From positions 1-31,838 of the forward strand of contig JBKPAF010000102.1 in NCBI GenBank assembly GCA_046726275.1: DNA of 31,838 bases, in the 5' to 3' direction. The translations under genes were made by a program, and so were the position numbers. This DNA comes from DASXTW01 sp046726275. GTDB lineage: Bacteria; Actinomycetota; UBA4738. Every line of letters starts with the position of its first letter. Position 1 is the stretch's first letter. Under the pieces are notes generated by a model, which had not been told where the DNA came from, made no database searches, and saw only the letters and a list, made by a program, of their open reading frames with translations. Positions 7,249 through 15,053 of this stretch are shown one piece after another.

Positions 7249-8169
7249 ATGCGTCTCTTTCGCCGCAGGCAACAGGGGCCGTCCTCCGGGGCGGCCGCGT
7301 CACAACCGGAGAAGACTGCGCCCGCAGGCGCGCGGTCCCCGGGCCGGTCGCCGGCCCGAGAGGAGCACGACTGGCGTTCGTTCGACCTGATCGCCGACGA
7401 GTACGCGCGCACGCAGTCCCCCGCCCACGCTGCCCCCGCCGGGGATCTCGTGGAGCTGCTCCAGATCAAGAGCGGAGCTCTGGTTCTGGACATCGGGACG
7501 GGAACTGGCGTGACGGCTCGGACCGCGCGAGAGCGAGCCGGTCCAGAGGGCCAGGTGGTGGGGATCGACGTCTCGGTTGCCATGCTCGCCAGAGCGGAAC
7601 GCGTTCCCGGCGGCCCACGATATGTAGCGGCCGCGGCTATCGACCTCCCCTTCCGGGACTCGTCGTTCGACGACGTGACCGCCACGTTCGTCATCACGCT
7701 GTTCCAGCGGTACGACACGGCGCTCTTCGACATCCTCCGAGTCCTGAAGCCCAAGGGCCGGATGGGGGTCGCGACGTGGGGAGCGCACGACTCCCGCGAC
7801 GAGTTCCGCGACACCTGGCGACGTGTGGCCGAGGAGTTCGCGGAGCCGTCCATCCTTCGCGACGCCGTCGCCAGGGCCATCCCGTGGGAGGAGCGATTCT
7901 CCGATCGGATGGCCCTCAAGCAGACGCTTCACGACGCTGGGCTCCGGGACATCTGGGTCGAGACTCGGGACTACCGATTCGAAATGTCCCGGGAGGACTG
8001 GCTGACAGGGAGGGAGACCGCCGCCCTGGGTCGCTTCCTCAGGCAGATGCTCGGCACCGAGCTGTGGAGCGTCTTCAGCAAACGGGTCCGTGACGTGTTC
8101 GCCGAACGGTTCCCCTCGACGATCAACGATTTTCGCGAAGTGAACCTGGCGGTCGGGCACAAACCCTGA
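7249..8169 (+). CDS. Class I SAM-dependent methyltransferase
   Basis: 306-aa protein with a Rossmann methyltransferase domain. Motif I is VLDIGTGTGVTARTARE, followed by the acidic strand-2 residue in VVGIDVSVAMLARAE. AIDLPFRDSSFDDVTATFVI and ILRVLKPKGRMGVATWG are motifs II-III of the UbiE/Methyltransf_11 type. The first 45 residues are basic and low in complexity. ATG 7249 is preferred because it follows the TAACCT -10 box by 10 nt. An upstream in-frame ATG at 7216 would place the promoter palindrome inside the gene. The acceptor substrate is unknown. The gene is divergent from the ThDP enzyme and may share its control. Confidence 0.83.
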   Translation: MRLFRRRQQGPSSGAAASQPEKTAPAGARSPGRSPAREEHDWRSFDLIADEYARTQSPAHAAPAGDLVELLQIKSGALVLDIGTGTGVTARTARERAGPEGQVVGIDVSVAMLARAERVPGGPRYVAAAAIDLPFRDSSFDDVTATFVITLFQRYDTALFDILRVLKPKGRMGVATWGAHDSRDEFRDTWRRVAEEFAEPSILRDAVARAIPWEERFSDRMALKQTLHDAGLRDIWVETRDYRFEMSREDWLTGRETAALGRFLRQMLGTELWSVFSKRVRDVFAERFPSTINDFREVNLAVGHKP

Positions 8170-8202
8170 GGAACCGGCTACTCCAGCGCTTCATCGGCTC
8201 GC

Positions 8203-8535
8203 CTACCCCGTACGCCGGAACGGATACGACTTGCTTCCCTCTGCGCGTGGGGGCGAACCCGGGGCATTGCGATGACGCGAACCCACGTGCGAACCGGCGC
8301 TGCCTCCACGAGCACCGCGGAACTTAGGAAGAGGAGCTACGCCGACGTACCGATTGGGGTCCTCGATCCCCAGAACAAAGGCCCTGATGGTCGCTCTGGT
8401 TTTGGTCCAGTACGGACCGCAGTACCGAACACTACCGTCCGCCTCTACTGCTATAGCGAAGTACCTGCGTTTCACGTGGGCCTCGGCAGCCGGGTCCTGG
8501 CCGAGGTCGAGCACCCCCAGGTAATCCAACTTCAC
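8203..8535 (-). CDS. Small hypothetical protein, doubtful
   Basis: A 110-codon frame from GTG 8535. Its first 75 residues look protein-like (KRRYFAIAVEADGSVRYCGP, then WTKTRATIRAFVLGIED), while the C-terminal third is low-complexity and basic. Third-position GC is lower than in neighbouring genes, and the whole stretch from 8300 to 8640 is comparatively AT-rich. A TATTTA -10-like box lies upstream at 8555-8550. An opposing frame at 8272-8577 is also open and I cannot exclude it. No family was recognised. It could be a recently acquired or decaying gene, or non-coding. Confidence 0.38.
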   Translation of the reverse strand: MKLDYLGVLDLGQDPAAEAHVKRRYFAIAVEADGSVRYCGPYWTKTRATIRAFVLGIEDPNRYVGVAPLPKFRGARGGSAGSHVGSRHRNAPGSPPRAEGSKSYPFRRTG

Positions 8536-8650
8536 CCGATGTCCGAGGTAAATACCCAGAAAGAGGGAGGTAGCTGAAATGAAACCCTGGGTCTACCTGT
8601 GCCGCGCGGAATCCTTGGGCTATGCGTAGAAGTAACAGGGTAGCGAATCG

Positions 8651-8668
8651 TTCCGCCGATCCGCGGAA
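8651..8668 (-). terminator. Possible hairpin directly after the PIG-L gene
   Basis: TTCCGC (8651-8656) and GCGGAA (8663-8668) can pair across a 6-nt loop just beyond the PIG-L stop at 8669. There is no U-tract, so this is at best a weak intrinsic terminator. Confidence 0.3.
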
Positions 8669-9427
8669 TTATCCGAGCTCCAGAACGCGGAATGCTTCCG
8701 CATGCTCGACTCCGATTTGCTTGCCATTCTCCTTCGCCTCGGCGGGGAGCCATTCCTCGAAGAATCCCAGCATCCCGCCCTGAACCTGGCTTCGGTGCTC
8801 GGCGAGGGCCTTGAGCTTGAGATCGACGAAGCCGGTCACGTCCTGGTAGTGGTTGGGCTCCAGCGTCCACCCCAGCCATAGCTCGGGCACCTTCCAGATC
8901 GCCAGTCCTTCCTCAAGCTGGTCCGAGAAGAAATGAGGATTGCCGGCGCCGGGGAACACCGCGTCGAGGGTCACCGCCCCGGCAGTGCGGTGGTCGGAGT
9001 GGTTGAAGTACTGGTTACCGAAGAACCACGCAGTCGGGTCGCAGGTGAGGACGATGGTGGGCCGGACCCGCCGAACGACCCGGGCGATCTCGGACTGGAC
9101 CTCGAAGGTGTTTCGAAGCTCTCCGTCGTGCGTGCCGAGGACCGTCGTCCCGGCCAGCCCGAGGAGTCTGGCGGCGTCTTCTGTCTCCACAACCCTCGTT
9201 CGGGCGAGCTCGGCCCGGTCCTGATTCGGATCCTCGGAGCCACGATCGCCGTTGGTGAGCACGAGCAGGTGGACCTCCCGCCCCTCACTGCACCACCTGG
9301 CCAGGGTTCCACCCGCAGAGATCTCGGCGTCGTCCGGATGGGCGAAGACGGCGAGCACCGGGCCCTGAGCGGAAGGAGCCTCCGAGGGCGCCAGGCCCTG
9401 GGGATCCTCTGGTACGACGTCTGTCAC
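8669..9427 (-). CDS. PIG-L/LmbE-family zinc deacetylase
   Basis: 252-aa PIG-L family protein. The zinc motif AHPDDAE lies at residues 29-35, with the family GG three residues later. A second metal-site motif HSDHR lies at 143-147. The family includes MshB and Mca of mycothiol metabolism, BshB of bacillithiol, and GlcNAc deacetylases, all removing an N-acyl group. The N-terminal 20 residues are Pro/Ser-rich and probably disordered. It starts with GTG 20 nt after the pepA stop, so the two are likely co-transcribed. Assignment to mycothiol metabolism would need orthology evidence that I lack. Confidence 0.9.
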   Translation of the reverse strand: MTDVVPEDPQGLAPSEAPSAQGPVLAVFAHPDDAEISAGGTLARWCSEGREVHLLVLTNGDRGSEDPNQDRAELARTRVVETEDAARLLGLAGTTVLGTHDGELRNTFEVQSEIARVVRRVRPTIVLTCDPTAWFFGNQYFNHSDHRTAGAVTLDAVFPGAGNPHFFSDQLEEGLAIWKVPELWLGWTLEPNHYQDVTGFVDLKLKALAEHRSQVQGGMLGFFEEWLPAEAKENGKQIGVEHAEAFRVLELG

Positions 9428-9447
9428 TGATCCCCCCCGAGGGGTTC

Positions 9448-11055
9448 TTACCGGCGACCCTTGGCCGATGTTCGCCTGGACGCGGCGCGCTTCGGCGCGG
9501 CCTGCTTCGCCGTTGCGCGCTTCGACGCGGCCCGGCTGGGACCGGAGGGCTTGCGCGCGCCGCCCCGCCCGGCCTGGCCCTCGATGTAGCGAATGAGCGT
9601 CCGCGCGGGCGAACCGGTGGCACCCTTCGGCCAGAACTCACCCGGCTGCTCGGCGAAGGCCGTGCCGGCCACGTCGAGGTGCGCCCAGGGGATGTCGCCG
9701 ACGAACTCCTTGAGGAACAGGCCGGCCGTGATTGCGCCGCCCCATCGGATCCCGATGTTCTTCACATCGGCCACGGTGGACTCGAGATGCCGGCGGTAGT
9801 CGGCCCACAGCGGGAGCTCCCAACCTTCCTCTCCCTCTTCCCGCCCGGCAGCGAGGAGGTCGTCCACCAACTGCCGGTCGTTTCCCATGACCGCGTACAC
9901 GTCGTTGCCGAGGGCGATCATGGCGGCGCCGGTCAGCGTGGCCGAGTCGATCATCACGCGGGGCTTCTTCTCGGCAAGATATGCCAGGGCGTCCGCCAGG
10001 ATGAGCCTTCCCTCGGCGTCCGTGTTCAGTACTTCCGAGGTCTTGCCGCCGCGGTGTCGCAGCACGTCGCCGGGGCGGATGGCGGACCCACCCGGGAGGT
10101 TCTCGGCGGAGGGGATCGCCGCGATGATGTTCACCTTCGGCTGGAGTTGCCCCATCGCCCGCATGGTGGCCAGCGCTGCGGCGGCCCCGCCCATGTCGGC
10201 CTTCATCCACTCCATGCCCGCGGCGTCCTTGATCGACAGGCCGCCGGAATCGAACGTGACGCCCTTCCCGGTGATCGCGATCGGCGTCCTGTTTCCTCCT
10301 CCTTCATAGGTGAGCTCGATCAGACGCGGATCGTTGACGCTTCCGGCGCCGACGCCGAGGATCCCGCCGAAGCCTCCCTTCTGCAGCTCGGTCTTCGTCC
10401 AGATCTTGCAGGTGAGACCCGCCTTCCGAGCCATCATGCGAGCCTCGTCCGCCAGGAAGGCGGGTGTGGCGTCGATGGCGGGCGTGTTCACCAGGTCGCG
10501 GGCCCAGTTCGCGGCCTCGGCGTAGGCCCGGCCGCGGGTGAACCCGGCCTGCGCGGAGGACCGACGCCCGTCGGAGAGGGCGAGGATCCTGTCGAGCTTC
10601 GCAGGGTCCTGTGAGTCCGAGTCGATGGGCCGCTCCTTGTACCGGTCGAAGCGATAGGCGCCCAGGGTCGTTCCCTCGGCGAAGGCATGCGCTGAATCCT
10701 GGGAGGAGTCGCCCACCTGATGCATCGTCGAGGCCACGGTCCGAAACCTGCTGACCGTCTTGGCGGCTTTCATGGCGGCCTTGCGGATGGCTCCGGGTCC
10801 GGCCTCTCCCTTCCGGCCCAGTCCCACCAGGACGACCGTCTTCGGCCCCATCTTTCCGAATGTCGGGATGGTGAAGGACTCGCCGACCTTCCCCTGGACG
10901 CCGTGGTCGGCGAGGGTCGACATGAGGTCGACGCCCAAGGCCCTCTGCACCGCGTCCACGCCGGGACCGGGCTCGCGCCCCTGGAAGAAGGGCACGATCA
11001 ATGCATCCGCCCCGACCTCGGTTGGAGAGGCAGACGACAGCTCGAACGTGGACAC
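9448..11055 (-). CDS. pepA: Leucyl aminopeptidase (M17) with lysine/arginine-rich C-terminal tail
   Basis: 535-aa cytosolic dinuclear-metal aminopeptidase that releases N-terminal residues. The M17 signature NTDAEGRL lies at 344-351. The metal and catalytic set is visible: Lys264 and Asp269 in GKGVTFDSGGLSIK, Lys276, Asp287 in MKADMGG, Asp346, Glu348 and Arg350. The N-terminal macro-like domain covers about 1-165. Residues 495-535 form a tail of Ala, Lys, Arg, Ser and Pro with about 14 basic and no acidic residues, resembling histone-H1-like AK/RP repeats. This is beyond the usual family length of about 500. The GTG start has GAGGAGG 6 nt upstream. It is followed after 20 nt by the PIG-L gene. 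Confidence 0.95.
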   Translation of the reverse strand: MSTFELSSASPTEVGADALIVPFFQGREPGPGVDAVQRALGVDLMSTLADHGVQGKVGESFTIPTFGKMGPKTVVLVGLGRKGEAGPGAIRKAAMKAAKTVSRFRTVASTMHQVGDSSQDSAHAFAEGTTLGAYRFDRYKERPIDSDSQDPAKLDRILALSDGRRSSAQAGFTRGRAYAEAANWARDLVNTPAIDATPAFLADEARMMARKAGLTCKIWTKTELQKGGFGGILGVGAGSVNDPRLIELTYEGGGNRTPIAITGKGVTFDSGGLSIKDAAGMEWMKADMGGAAAALATMRAMGQLQPKVNIIAAIPSAENLPGGSAIRPGDVLRHRGGKTSEVLNTDAEGRLILADALAYLAEKKPRVMIDSATLTGAAMIALGNDVYAVMGNDRQLVDDLLAAGREEGEEGWELPLWADYRRHLESTVADVKNIGIRWGGAITAGLFLKEFVGDIPWAHLDVAGTAFAEQPGEFWPKGATGSPARTLIRYIEGQAGRGGARKPSGPSRAASKRATAKQAAPKRAASRRTSAKGRR

Positions 11056-11164
11056 GGTGATCCTCCTCGGTACGATCGGACAGGTCGGGCGACTCAGTCT
11101 AGCGGAGGGAGAAGATCAGTCCTCCCCGGCGACACGCGGCGAGACGGAGAGCTTTGCTGCCCCG

Positions 11165-11530
11165 GTGGCCCGCACGTACGCTGTCCATGACGTGGAGCAG
11201 CACAACATCAAGCGGTTCGTGCACTTCTCCTCGGACGGCGTCCGCAGGGAAACGGTGTTCGAGACAGCCCGCCTGTGGACCCAGGTCCTGTGCTTCCAGC
11301 GCAACCAGACCATCGGTCCAATCAAGGACTCGGACTCCGACGGCATCTTCCTGGTCGTTGCCGGCGAGGCGGTGTTCCTCGTGGACGGCAAGCGCAAGCG
11401 GCTCGCGCAGTGGGGGACCGTGCTGGTGCCCGCGGGGTCCGAGGTGACCGTCACCAACGCCTCCGCCGAACCGCTGGTCGTGCTGCTGGTGGCCGCTCCC
11501 CCGCCACCGTTCGAATCGCTCAGCGGCTAG
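11165..11530 (+). CDS. Cupin-domain protein
   Basis: About 121 aa with a single small cupin barrel. The features are ETARLWTQVLCFQRNQTIGP, then DGIFLVVAGEAVFLVDGKRKRL (about 55-75), then the GTVLVPAGSEVTVTNASAEP strand (about 80-100). The usual metal-binding His of cupin motif 1 is absent, so it may be a non-enzymatic binding or regulatory cupin. GTG 11165 is the first usable in-frame start downstream of the divergent pepA; GTG 11192 is an alternative. No clear Shine-Dalgarno is seen. The TAG stop is interleaved with the TAG of the opposing NCS1 permease in a shared CTAG. Confidence 0.75.
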   Translation: MARTYAVHDVEQHNIKRFVHFSSDGVRRETVFETARLWTQVLCFQRNQTIGPIKDSDSDGIFLVVAGEAVFLVDGKRKRLAQWGTVLVPAGSEVTVTNASAEPLVVLLVAAPPPPFESLSG

Positions 11531-12990
11531 GTCTCCTCGTGAGAAGTCATGTAGGCCGGGGTGCGTTCTCCTTTTCGTCTGAACAGCCACGACAAGGCCA
11601 CGTGAAGGGCTAGGGCGGCGAGGAACGCCGGAACGCTTGCGCCCCACCGCGATCCTGCCAGCGGGTACGGAAGGCGGAGCCATTCATGGAAGAGCGTTTC
11701 CATCGCGGTCTGCCACGCGGACAGCCCCGGCGGAACCGTCCAGCTCCACTGATAGACCAGGAATCCGATGGCCCAGGCCCCGAACGCGGCGACGTGGGTT
11801 CGCCGGCGGGCTCCCCCTCTCTCGTCCGTCGCGTCCCCTGACAGATTCGTCGACGTCCTCCCTCTCCGGCCAAGGACGAAATAGTCGGCCACGAATACGC
11901 CGAACAGCGGCACGAACACCGAGCCCAAGAGGAACAGGAAGGACTCGTAATTCCCAACGGCAACGCTTGGTCTGAGCCCGAGCCCGATCGCCAGGACCAC
12001 GCCGGCCAGCGAGACGGCGACGATGGCCCGGCGCTGGTTGATCCGACCCTCCAGGTTCTGGCTGGAGACGGCGGCCGAGTAGATGTCCGCGAAGGCCTCG
12101 TCCGTCTCGCCGACCAGTAGGGCCAGGAGCACGATCCAGCCGCCGGCGAGCGCAGCGATAGCCTCTCCCAAGCCCGCCGGCGACACCCCCGACATTCCTG
12201 CGCCCAGCACGAGCAGCGCGCCGAGGGCGTAGAACCACGTGTTGCCGAGCGCGTATCCCGCATAGGTCCCCGCGGCGGCCGAGGAACCTTTGCGGGCGAA
12301 CCGGTTGTAGTCGGCCACCAACGGGAGCCATGAGACCGGCATGGCGATGACCAGGTCCACCGCCAGCCAGAACGGCAACCCGCCCTGGCCGGGCCGGTCC
12401 CAGACCGAGCCGAGGCTCACCGTCGTGAGCACCCGGATGGTGATCCACCCTGCCACCCCGGCCACCACCCAGGCCCCGAAGCGCTCCAGCCACCTTCTGA
12501 TGACCAGGATCGGTCCGCCCAGGGCGAGCCCGGTGCAGACCAGGGCCACGATCGCCAGCCAGAACCAGTAGGAGACGTGCAGCATCCGGTCGGCCACGAG
12601 GCTCATCGCCCAGAACTCGAAGCCCGTCCACCCGACCAACTGCACGATGTTGAGCACCGAGGGGACGTAGGACCCGCGCACCCCCAGGACGGGCCGGAAC
12701 AGGACCATCCCTGGTACCCCCTCGCGCGCGCCGGCCAGTCCCACTAGCGCCAGAGGGATGCAGCCGATCAGAGAGCCCAGGACGATCGCCAGGAGGGCGC
12801 GCGGGAACCCGAGCGCCGGCACCAGCAAGGCCCCGGTCAGCAGGACGAGCAGGCCGACCGACAGGTCCCCCCACAACACGCCGAGGTCCAGGCCGGATAG
12901 TCGTCGATGGGTGGGGGGGACCGGCCGAATCCCCCAGGCAGGCGCCTCGCGCTCGATGGCCCGCTCGAGGCGTTCGGTGACGGTGGCCAT
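11527..12990 (-). CDS. NCS1-family cytosine/purine/HMP-type permease
   Basis: 487-aa integral membrane protein with about 12 hydrophobic segments, of the nucleobase-cation-symport-1 family (CodB, PucI, CytX). Recognisable parts are the TM1 segment GDLSVGLLVLLTGALLVPAL, NIVQLVGWTGFEFWAMSLVA in TM3, the MPVSWLPLVADYNRFAR region and VFVPLFGVFVADYFVL. The TM3 segment resembles CytX-type transporters linked to thiamine precursor uptake, but no thiamine gene or riboswitch is nearby, so the substrate stays open. It is the last gene of a minus operon headed by an adenylate cyclase, starting 12 nt after the preceding stop. Confidence 0.87.
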   Translation of the reverse strand: MATVTERLERAIEREAPAWGIRPVPPTHRRLSGLDLGVLWGDLSVGLLVLLTGALLVPALGFPRALLAIVLGSLIGCIPLALVGLAGAREGVPGMVLFRPVLGVRGSYVPSVLNIVQLVGWTGFEFWAMSLVADRMLHVSYWFWLAIVALVCTGLALGGPILVIRRWLERFGAWVVAGVAGWITIRVLTTVSLGSVWDRPGQGGLPFWLAVDLVIAMPVSWLPLVADYNRFARKGSSAAAGTYAGYALGNTWFYALGALLVLGAGMSGVSPAGLGEAIAALAGGWIVLLALLVGETDEAFADIYSAAVSSQNLEGRINQRRAIVAVSLAGVVLAIGLGLRPSVAVGNYESFLFLLGSVFVPLFGVFVADYFVLGRRGRTSTNLSGDATDERGGARRRTHVAAFGAWAIGFLVYQWSWTVPPGLSAWQTAMETLFHEWLRLPYPLAGSRWGASVPAFLAALALHVALSWLFRRKGERTPAYMTSHEET

Positions 12991-13002
12991 GTCCTCCCGA
13001 AG

Positions 13003-13833
13003 TTACCGCGCCAGCGGCTCGGGCAGGTCCTCCGGGTGGGGAGGCAGCCTGGGGATGTGCGAATGGAAGCCCGCCGCCGAATCGAGCAGCGTGCCCAGCC
13101 TCTCGGGCTCGAGCCTTGGGAACGCAACCAGGGCCTTCCGGCCCAGGACCTCGGACTCTTCGAGCTCCTGCTGATTCAGCACCCAGCCGAGCATCCCCAA
13201 GTCGAAGAACTCATAGGCGAACTCGCGGTCGTCGGTGACCACGTGAAAGCGACGGTTGAACTCGTCGGAGTTCAGCTGGACGTCGTGGAACCCCATGTAT
13301 TCCGAGGAGAGACCAGGGCCGCCGTTCCGTTCGGTGATAACGGAGGGAACGCTCCCCCCGAGGTCTACGATGGCCACCGAGAAGCGCTTCCATCGCTTGA
13401 CCACGTACCAAACCCAGATCGTCCTCGTCGCGAAGCAGTCGTAATCCATCGCCCTTATCGCGACGCCCTTCCAACGCCCGGAGAGGACGTTTCCAGCCCT
13501 GCACCCATCTCCCCTCCCGAACAACCGGAAGTGCTCGGACAGAGCGTCCTTCGTCCTGGGATGGAACTCCAGCCCGTGATCTCGAGCGAAACGAGCCAAG
13601 GCCAGCCGGCGCCGATCTCTCATCGCCCACCGATGCAGCCAGACCAGTCCGACGCCTCCCGCGAGCAAGATGGGGCCGCCCTCGTCTCCACTGATGAACG
13701 ACGCCACGATCCCCGCGACGACCAGCCCGAAGCCGAGGACGGCCACGAGGCTGGCCCAGGGTCTGGGGAGACGCCTCGCCACGGCCAGGAGGATGGCCGC
13801 GCCGGCAACCGAGGCCACGAAGAGCAGGCTCAT
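13003..13833 (-). CDS. Hypothetical protein with two N-terminal membrane segments
   Basis: 276 aa. The first 70 residues contain hydrophobic segments (about 3-20, 28-47 and 52-66). The rest is a soluble domain with many aromatic residues (YDCFATRTIWVWYVVKRWKR, then EYMGFHDVQLNSDEFNRRF, then DREFAYEFFDLGMLGWVL). The spacing resembles DUF3137-type bacterial proteins with a membrane anchor and a cytosolic beta domain, but I do not recognise it firmly. The ATG overlaps the cyclase stop by 4 nt (ATGA), so it is coupled to the cyclase and probably acts in the same pathway. The function is unknown. Confidence 0.8.
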   Translation of the reverse strand: MSLLFVASVAGAAILLAVARRLPRPWASLVAVLGFGLVVAGIVASFISGDEGGPILLAGGVGLVWLHRWAMRDRRRLALARFARDHGLEFHPRTKDALSEHFRLFGRGDGCRAGNVLSGRWKGVAIRAMDYDCFATRTIWVWYVVKRWKRFSVAIVDLGGSVPSVITERNGGPGLSSEYMGFHDVQLNSDEFNRRFHVVTDDREFAYEFFDLGMLGWVLNQQELEESEVLGRKALVAFPRLEPERLGTLLDSAAGFHSHIPRLPPHPEDLPEPLAR

Positions 13834-15044
13834 CCGAGGTCCCGGCCCACCCGGTGGAGGACCACCGGACTGCTCAACCCTTTGAGCTCGACCGGGCCGA
13901 TCCGGTCGAACCGGAGCCCGTCGCCCGAGGCCACCGCTACGACCTCGTCGCTCACCAGAACCTCGCCCGGCCCGGCCTGGCCGGCGATGCGGGCGGCGAC
14001 GTTCACCGTCCGGCCGAAGTAGTCCCCATCCCGGAAGATGACGGGCCCGGCGTTTACCCCCACGTGGGCCGGCGGGAGCCCGGCGGCCGGGGTCCGGTCA
14101 ACCAGGTCGAGCGAGCAATGGACCGCCTGTCCCGGATCGGGGAAGTGGAACATCACCCCGTCACCGAGCCACTTGATCGGCCTGCCCCCGAACCGTTGCG
14201 ACCCGGACTGGACGAGCTCGGCCAGTCGCCCCACGAGCTCGGCGGCCACCTGATCCCCTCGTTCCTCCGTCAGGCGCGTGTAGCCCACCAGGTCTAGGAA
14301 GACCATCGCCGGGGGGCGCGCCGGGCGCGCCAGGGCGAGGCCGGCTTCCTCCAGCAAGCTCTCGACGTGCTCCACGATGTGCTCGATGGTCGCGTGCTCC
14401 TGATGCCGTCGGTATACCCACAGGATGCTTCGTTCGACCATCTGGCGGAGTTGAGGTGAGATCTGGGACGAGGCCTGGAGCATCTCGTTCTCCGACATCC
14501 CCGATCGCAGCATGGGGGACTCCACGAAGTCGTGGAAGAAGGGAGCCTCGGCCGCACCGATCCGGCCCAGGTTCTCGCCGTAGACGCGCAGGACCCGGCA
14601 CAACTCCGCGTCGGACAAGCCGAGCTGCTTGGCGAACTGCCCGATGGAGAACATCTCCGCGTCGTCGTCGCGGACGAGGGAGTCGGGCTCGGGCCTGGCC
14701 AGGCCCAGCGCTTCGTGCGCCTGCTGGACGAACTCGATCGTCCACCCCAACTCCTTGCACGCCACCTCGTACGTCTTGGGGGTGAGGCTCGGCGGGTTGG
14801 TGATCAGTTCGAGGAACGAGAAGGACAGCTTTCCCTCGGTGATGGCCTTGCCCACGACGTCGAGAGGGACGCCGCCCCGCTCCAGGGACTCGGCGAGGCG
14901 GATGCGTTGCAGGCTGCCCAGGGTGTAGGACCCGTCGGTTCCCGCCGACACGATGCCCAGCTGTGAGAGACGACGGATCTCCTCCGGGGTGGTCCCAGCT
15001 CGGGCGGCGAGCTCCGTTTCCGAAACGGTCTCCACATGCGGCAT
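13830..15044 (-). CDS. Class III adenylate cyclase with N-terminal MerR-like/regulatory helical domains
   Basis: 404-aa soluble cyclase making cAMP from ATP. Residues 8-75 look like a MerR-type helix-turn-helix (ETELAARAGTTPEEIRRLSQ), and 131-162 hold a second helix-turn-helix-like stretch. The layout recalls the adenylate-cyclase regulatory domain of Rv1264-type enzymes. The C-terminal domain (245-400) has the complete catalytic set: metal aspartates Asp251 (FLDLVGYT) and Asp295 (KWLGDG), the adenine-specifying pair Lys291 and Asp341, and Asn348 and Arg352 in VNVAARIA. The ATG at 15044 is used. GTG 15035 is an alternative because a TACGAT box ends 7 nt before it. The 3' end overlaps the next gene by 4 nt, and only 9 bp separate it from the divergent thioesterase ATG. 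Confidence 0.9.
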   Translation of the reverse strand: MPHVETVSETELAARAGTTPEEIRRLSQLGIVSAGTDGSYTLGSLQRIRLAESLERGGVPLDVVGKAITEGKLSFSFLELITNPPSLTPKTYEVACKELGWTIEFVQQAHEALGLARPEPDSLVRDDDAEMFSIGQFAKQLGLSDAELCRVLRVYGENLGRIGAAEAPFFHDFVESPMLRSGMSENEMLQASSQISPQLRQMVERSILWVYRRHQEHATIEHIVEHVESLLEEAGLALARPARPPAMVFLDLVGYTRLTEERGDQVAAELVGRLAELVQSGSQRFGGRPIKWLGDGVMFHFPDPGQAVHCSLDLVDRTPAAGLPPAHVGVNAGPVIFRDGDYFGRTVNVAARIAGQAGPGEVLVSDEVVAVASGDGLRFDRIGPVELKGLSSPVVLHRVGRDLG

Positions 15045-15053
15045 CGTATCCGC

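Noticed and set aside
8579..8629. 16-codon frame with a good Shine-Dalgarno
   Set aside because: No downstream gene on the same strand that a leader peptide could regulate; PIG-L lies on the other strand.
11527..12990. Thiamine (TPP) riboswitch expected if the permease were CytX
   Set aside because: The permease is internal to an operon and only 12 nt separate it from the preceding gene; no riboswitch sequence is present.
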